A stretch of DNA of 64,000 nucleotides. Origin: Pseudofrankia inefficax (GTDB lineage: Bacteria; Actinomycetota; Actinomycetes; Frankiales; Frankiaceae). Made by a program: the position numbers and the translations under genes. The notes under the pieces are model-generated. The model saw only the letters and a program-made list of their open reading frames with translations, had not been told where the DNA came from and did no database searches. Location of the stretch: positions 7,874,001-7,938,000 of the forward strand of contig NC_014666.1 of NCBI RefSeq assembly GCF_000166135.1. The letters are read 5' to 3'. Shown here piece by piece: positions 62,985-64,000 of this stretch; position 1 is the first letter of the stretch, and each line of letters opens with the position of its first letter.

Positions 62985-64000
62985 TCAGTGCGGCTTCGGG
63001 GTCTTGGTTCGGGGTGACGCCCGTTGCTGCTGACCGTGCAAACCGGCCTTCGGTTGCGGGGCCGGGGGAAGGCCGGCTGAGCTCGGATGGACTGCGGCCG
63101 ATGGTCCCGGGCCGTGTGCATCAGGGTCGGTCTCGGGCGACGGCCTTGCGGGTGCCGCGGGATCGGTGATCTGATCGTCCACCTGGCCCGTTCCCGTAAC
63201 GCTCGTCGGGCCAGTCGTCGCCGGGGCGGGCGTCCCGGAGCCGGGGGAGGCCGGCCCCGCGGAGACCGGCCGCGGCGCCGGGGCCGCTCCGGAACCGTCC
63301 CGGGGCGCCTGCGCGATGAGCGCGGTTCCCGTGATGGCAAGTGCGGCGACCACTCCGGCAGCCGGGAGCAGGACGCGCTGCCTGCGAGGACGGGGCGCGG
63401 GTAGCCGTGGCGGTCGGGGATCGAGCCACCGGCCGGACGCGGTCGGGATCGAGCCCGCACGGGCGCGCGGCGATGCGGCGGTGAGTTCGTAAGCCAGGGA
63501 GGTTTCCCGGAGCTCGGCCAGGAGTTCCGCCGCGGTGGGGCGGCGCGCCGGAGCCTTGTCCAAAGCCGCGGCTACCAGACGGCGCAGGCCATTGGGGATG
63601 TCAGACAGGTCCGGGACGGAGTTGACGGTCCGGTAAAGCACAGCCTCGGCGGGACCGTCACCGAACGGCGCACGCCCGGTCGAGGCGAAGACCAGCGTGA
63701 GCGCCCACGAGAAGATGTCGACCTTGGACGTCGGACGGCCCCCGTCCAGCAGAAGTTCGGGGGCTATGTAGCCGACGCTTCCCAATACCAGACCGGACGC
63801 TGTCACGGTTTCCGGCAGGCCGGCCACAATGCCGAAATCGATGATCTTCGGGCCGTCGTCGGCCAGCATGATGTTGCTGGGTTTCAGGTCCCGGTGCACG
63901 ACCCCCACCTCGTGGACGGCACACAGCGCCTCGGCCGTGCCGACCGCCAGGGCGCGCAGCCGGCGGCCGGACAGCGGCCCATCCGCCGGGACCGAGGCCG
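62985..64000 (-). CDS. Membrane Ser/Thr protein kinase (PknB-like), N-terminus cut by the window end
   Basis: The frame is open from the stop at 62985 to the right edge of the window, so the ATP-binding lobe lies outside. Present are the catalytic loop H-R-D-L-K-P-S-N, D-F-G-I-V-A-G-L, an A-P-E-L-L, D-I-F-S-W-A-L-T-L-V-F, R-R-P-T-A-A-E-L-L. Beyond the kinase domain a transmembrane helix (L-L-P-A-A-G-V-V-A-A-L-A-I-T-G-T-A-L-I) is followed by a Pro/Ala/Thr-rich extracellular tail without PASTA repeats. The signal it senses cannot be inferred. Confidence 0.9.
   Translation of the reverse strand, partial: ASVPADGPLSGRRLRALAVGTAEALCAVHEVGVVHRDLKPSNIMLADDGPKIIDFGIVAGLPETVTASGLVLGSVGYIAPELLLDGGRPTSKVDIFSWALTLVFASTGRAPFGDGPAEAVLYRTVNSVPDLSDIPNGLRRLVAAALDKAPARRPTAAELLAELRETSLAYELTAASPRARAGSIPTASGRWLDPRPPRLPAPRPRRQRVLLPAAGVVAALAITGTALIAQAPRDGSGAAPAPRPVSAGPASPGSGTPAPATTGPTSVTGTGQVDDQITDPAAPARPSPETDPDAHGPGPSAAVHPSSAGLPPAPQPKAGLHGQQQRASPRTKTPKPH

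Overview
The window is high-GC DNA with many GTG starts, four-base start/stop overlaps and actinobacterial gene families: WhiB, an EccC-type FtsK ATPase with WXG100 partners, an F420-type PPOX protein, a BTAD protein and a DUF1931 histone-fold protein. It is a chromosomal segment of an actinomycete, most likely Frankia-like, although the genus is inferred from gene content only.

Layout. 1-5.2 kb: ordinary chromosome (partial zinc alcohol dehydrogenase, GNAT, SGNH lipoprotein, DUF72, decayed Uma2 gene, PPOX, small zinc-ribbon-like protein). 5.23-24.71 kb: a 19.5-kb integrative element bounded by a 61-bp direct repeat. The right copy is the 3' part of an intact tRNA-Ser(GCT) gene and the left copy is a tRNA fragment. 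The element carries a tyrosine integrase next to attR, an XRE regulator, several AlpA/excisionase-like HTH proteins, a DnaB-N/RepA-type helicase, an FtsK/TraB-type DNA translocase at the end of a translationally coupled operon, and a second XerD-like recombinase beside an 11-8-11 palindrome. It also has phage-type genes (terminase-small-subunit-like, a 1350-aa tail tape measure protein, a WhiB-like protein) without capsid, portal, large terminase or the rest of a tail. That mix of a conjugative-element core and isolated phage packaging/tail genes is the most unusual part of the window.

24.9-33.7 kb: a reduced type VII secretion-like locus (FHA/EccC ATPase with three ATPase modules, two WXG100-size proteins, a large BTAD protein). 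33.8-35.5 kb: malonyl-CoA synthetase (matB) and tRNA-Arg(ACG). A 30-bp perfect palindrome lies in the gene-free stretch after it.

36.1-43.5 kb: a leftward heat-shock cluster dnaK-grpE-dnaJ-cbpM-like-clpB-DUF1931. 43.9-52.2 kb: a stress/fermentation-like group comprising an SRPBCC membrane protein, a formaldehyde-dehydrogenase-type zinc dehydrogenase, an in-frame acetate kinase/aldehyde dehydrogenase fusion, a UBP zinc-finger protein, a cyclic-nucleotide-binding thioredoxin-reductase-like flavoprotein and a baeRF/Vms1-type protein. 52.6-54.2 kb holds a frameshifted NlpC/P60 pseudogene, a duplicated fragment of a TauE/SafE gene start and the intact TauE/SafE gene. 54.7-64 kb: a membrane GGDEF protein with a degenerate EAL domain, a truncated haemoglobin, recD2, an IS3-family element and a membrane Ser/Thr kinase cut off by the window end.

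No rRNA operon, CRISPR array or convincing riboswitch was seen.
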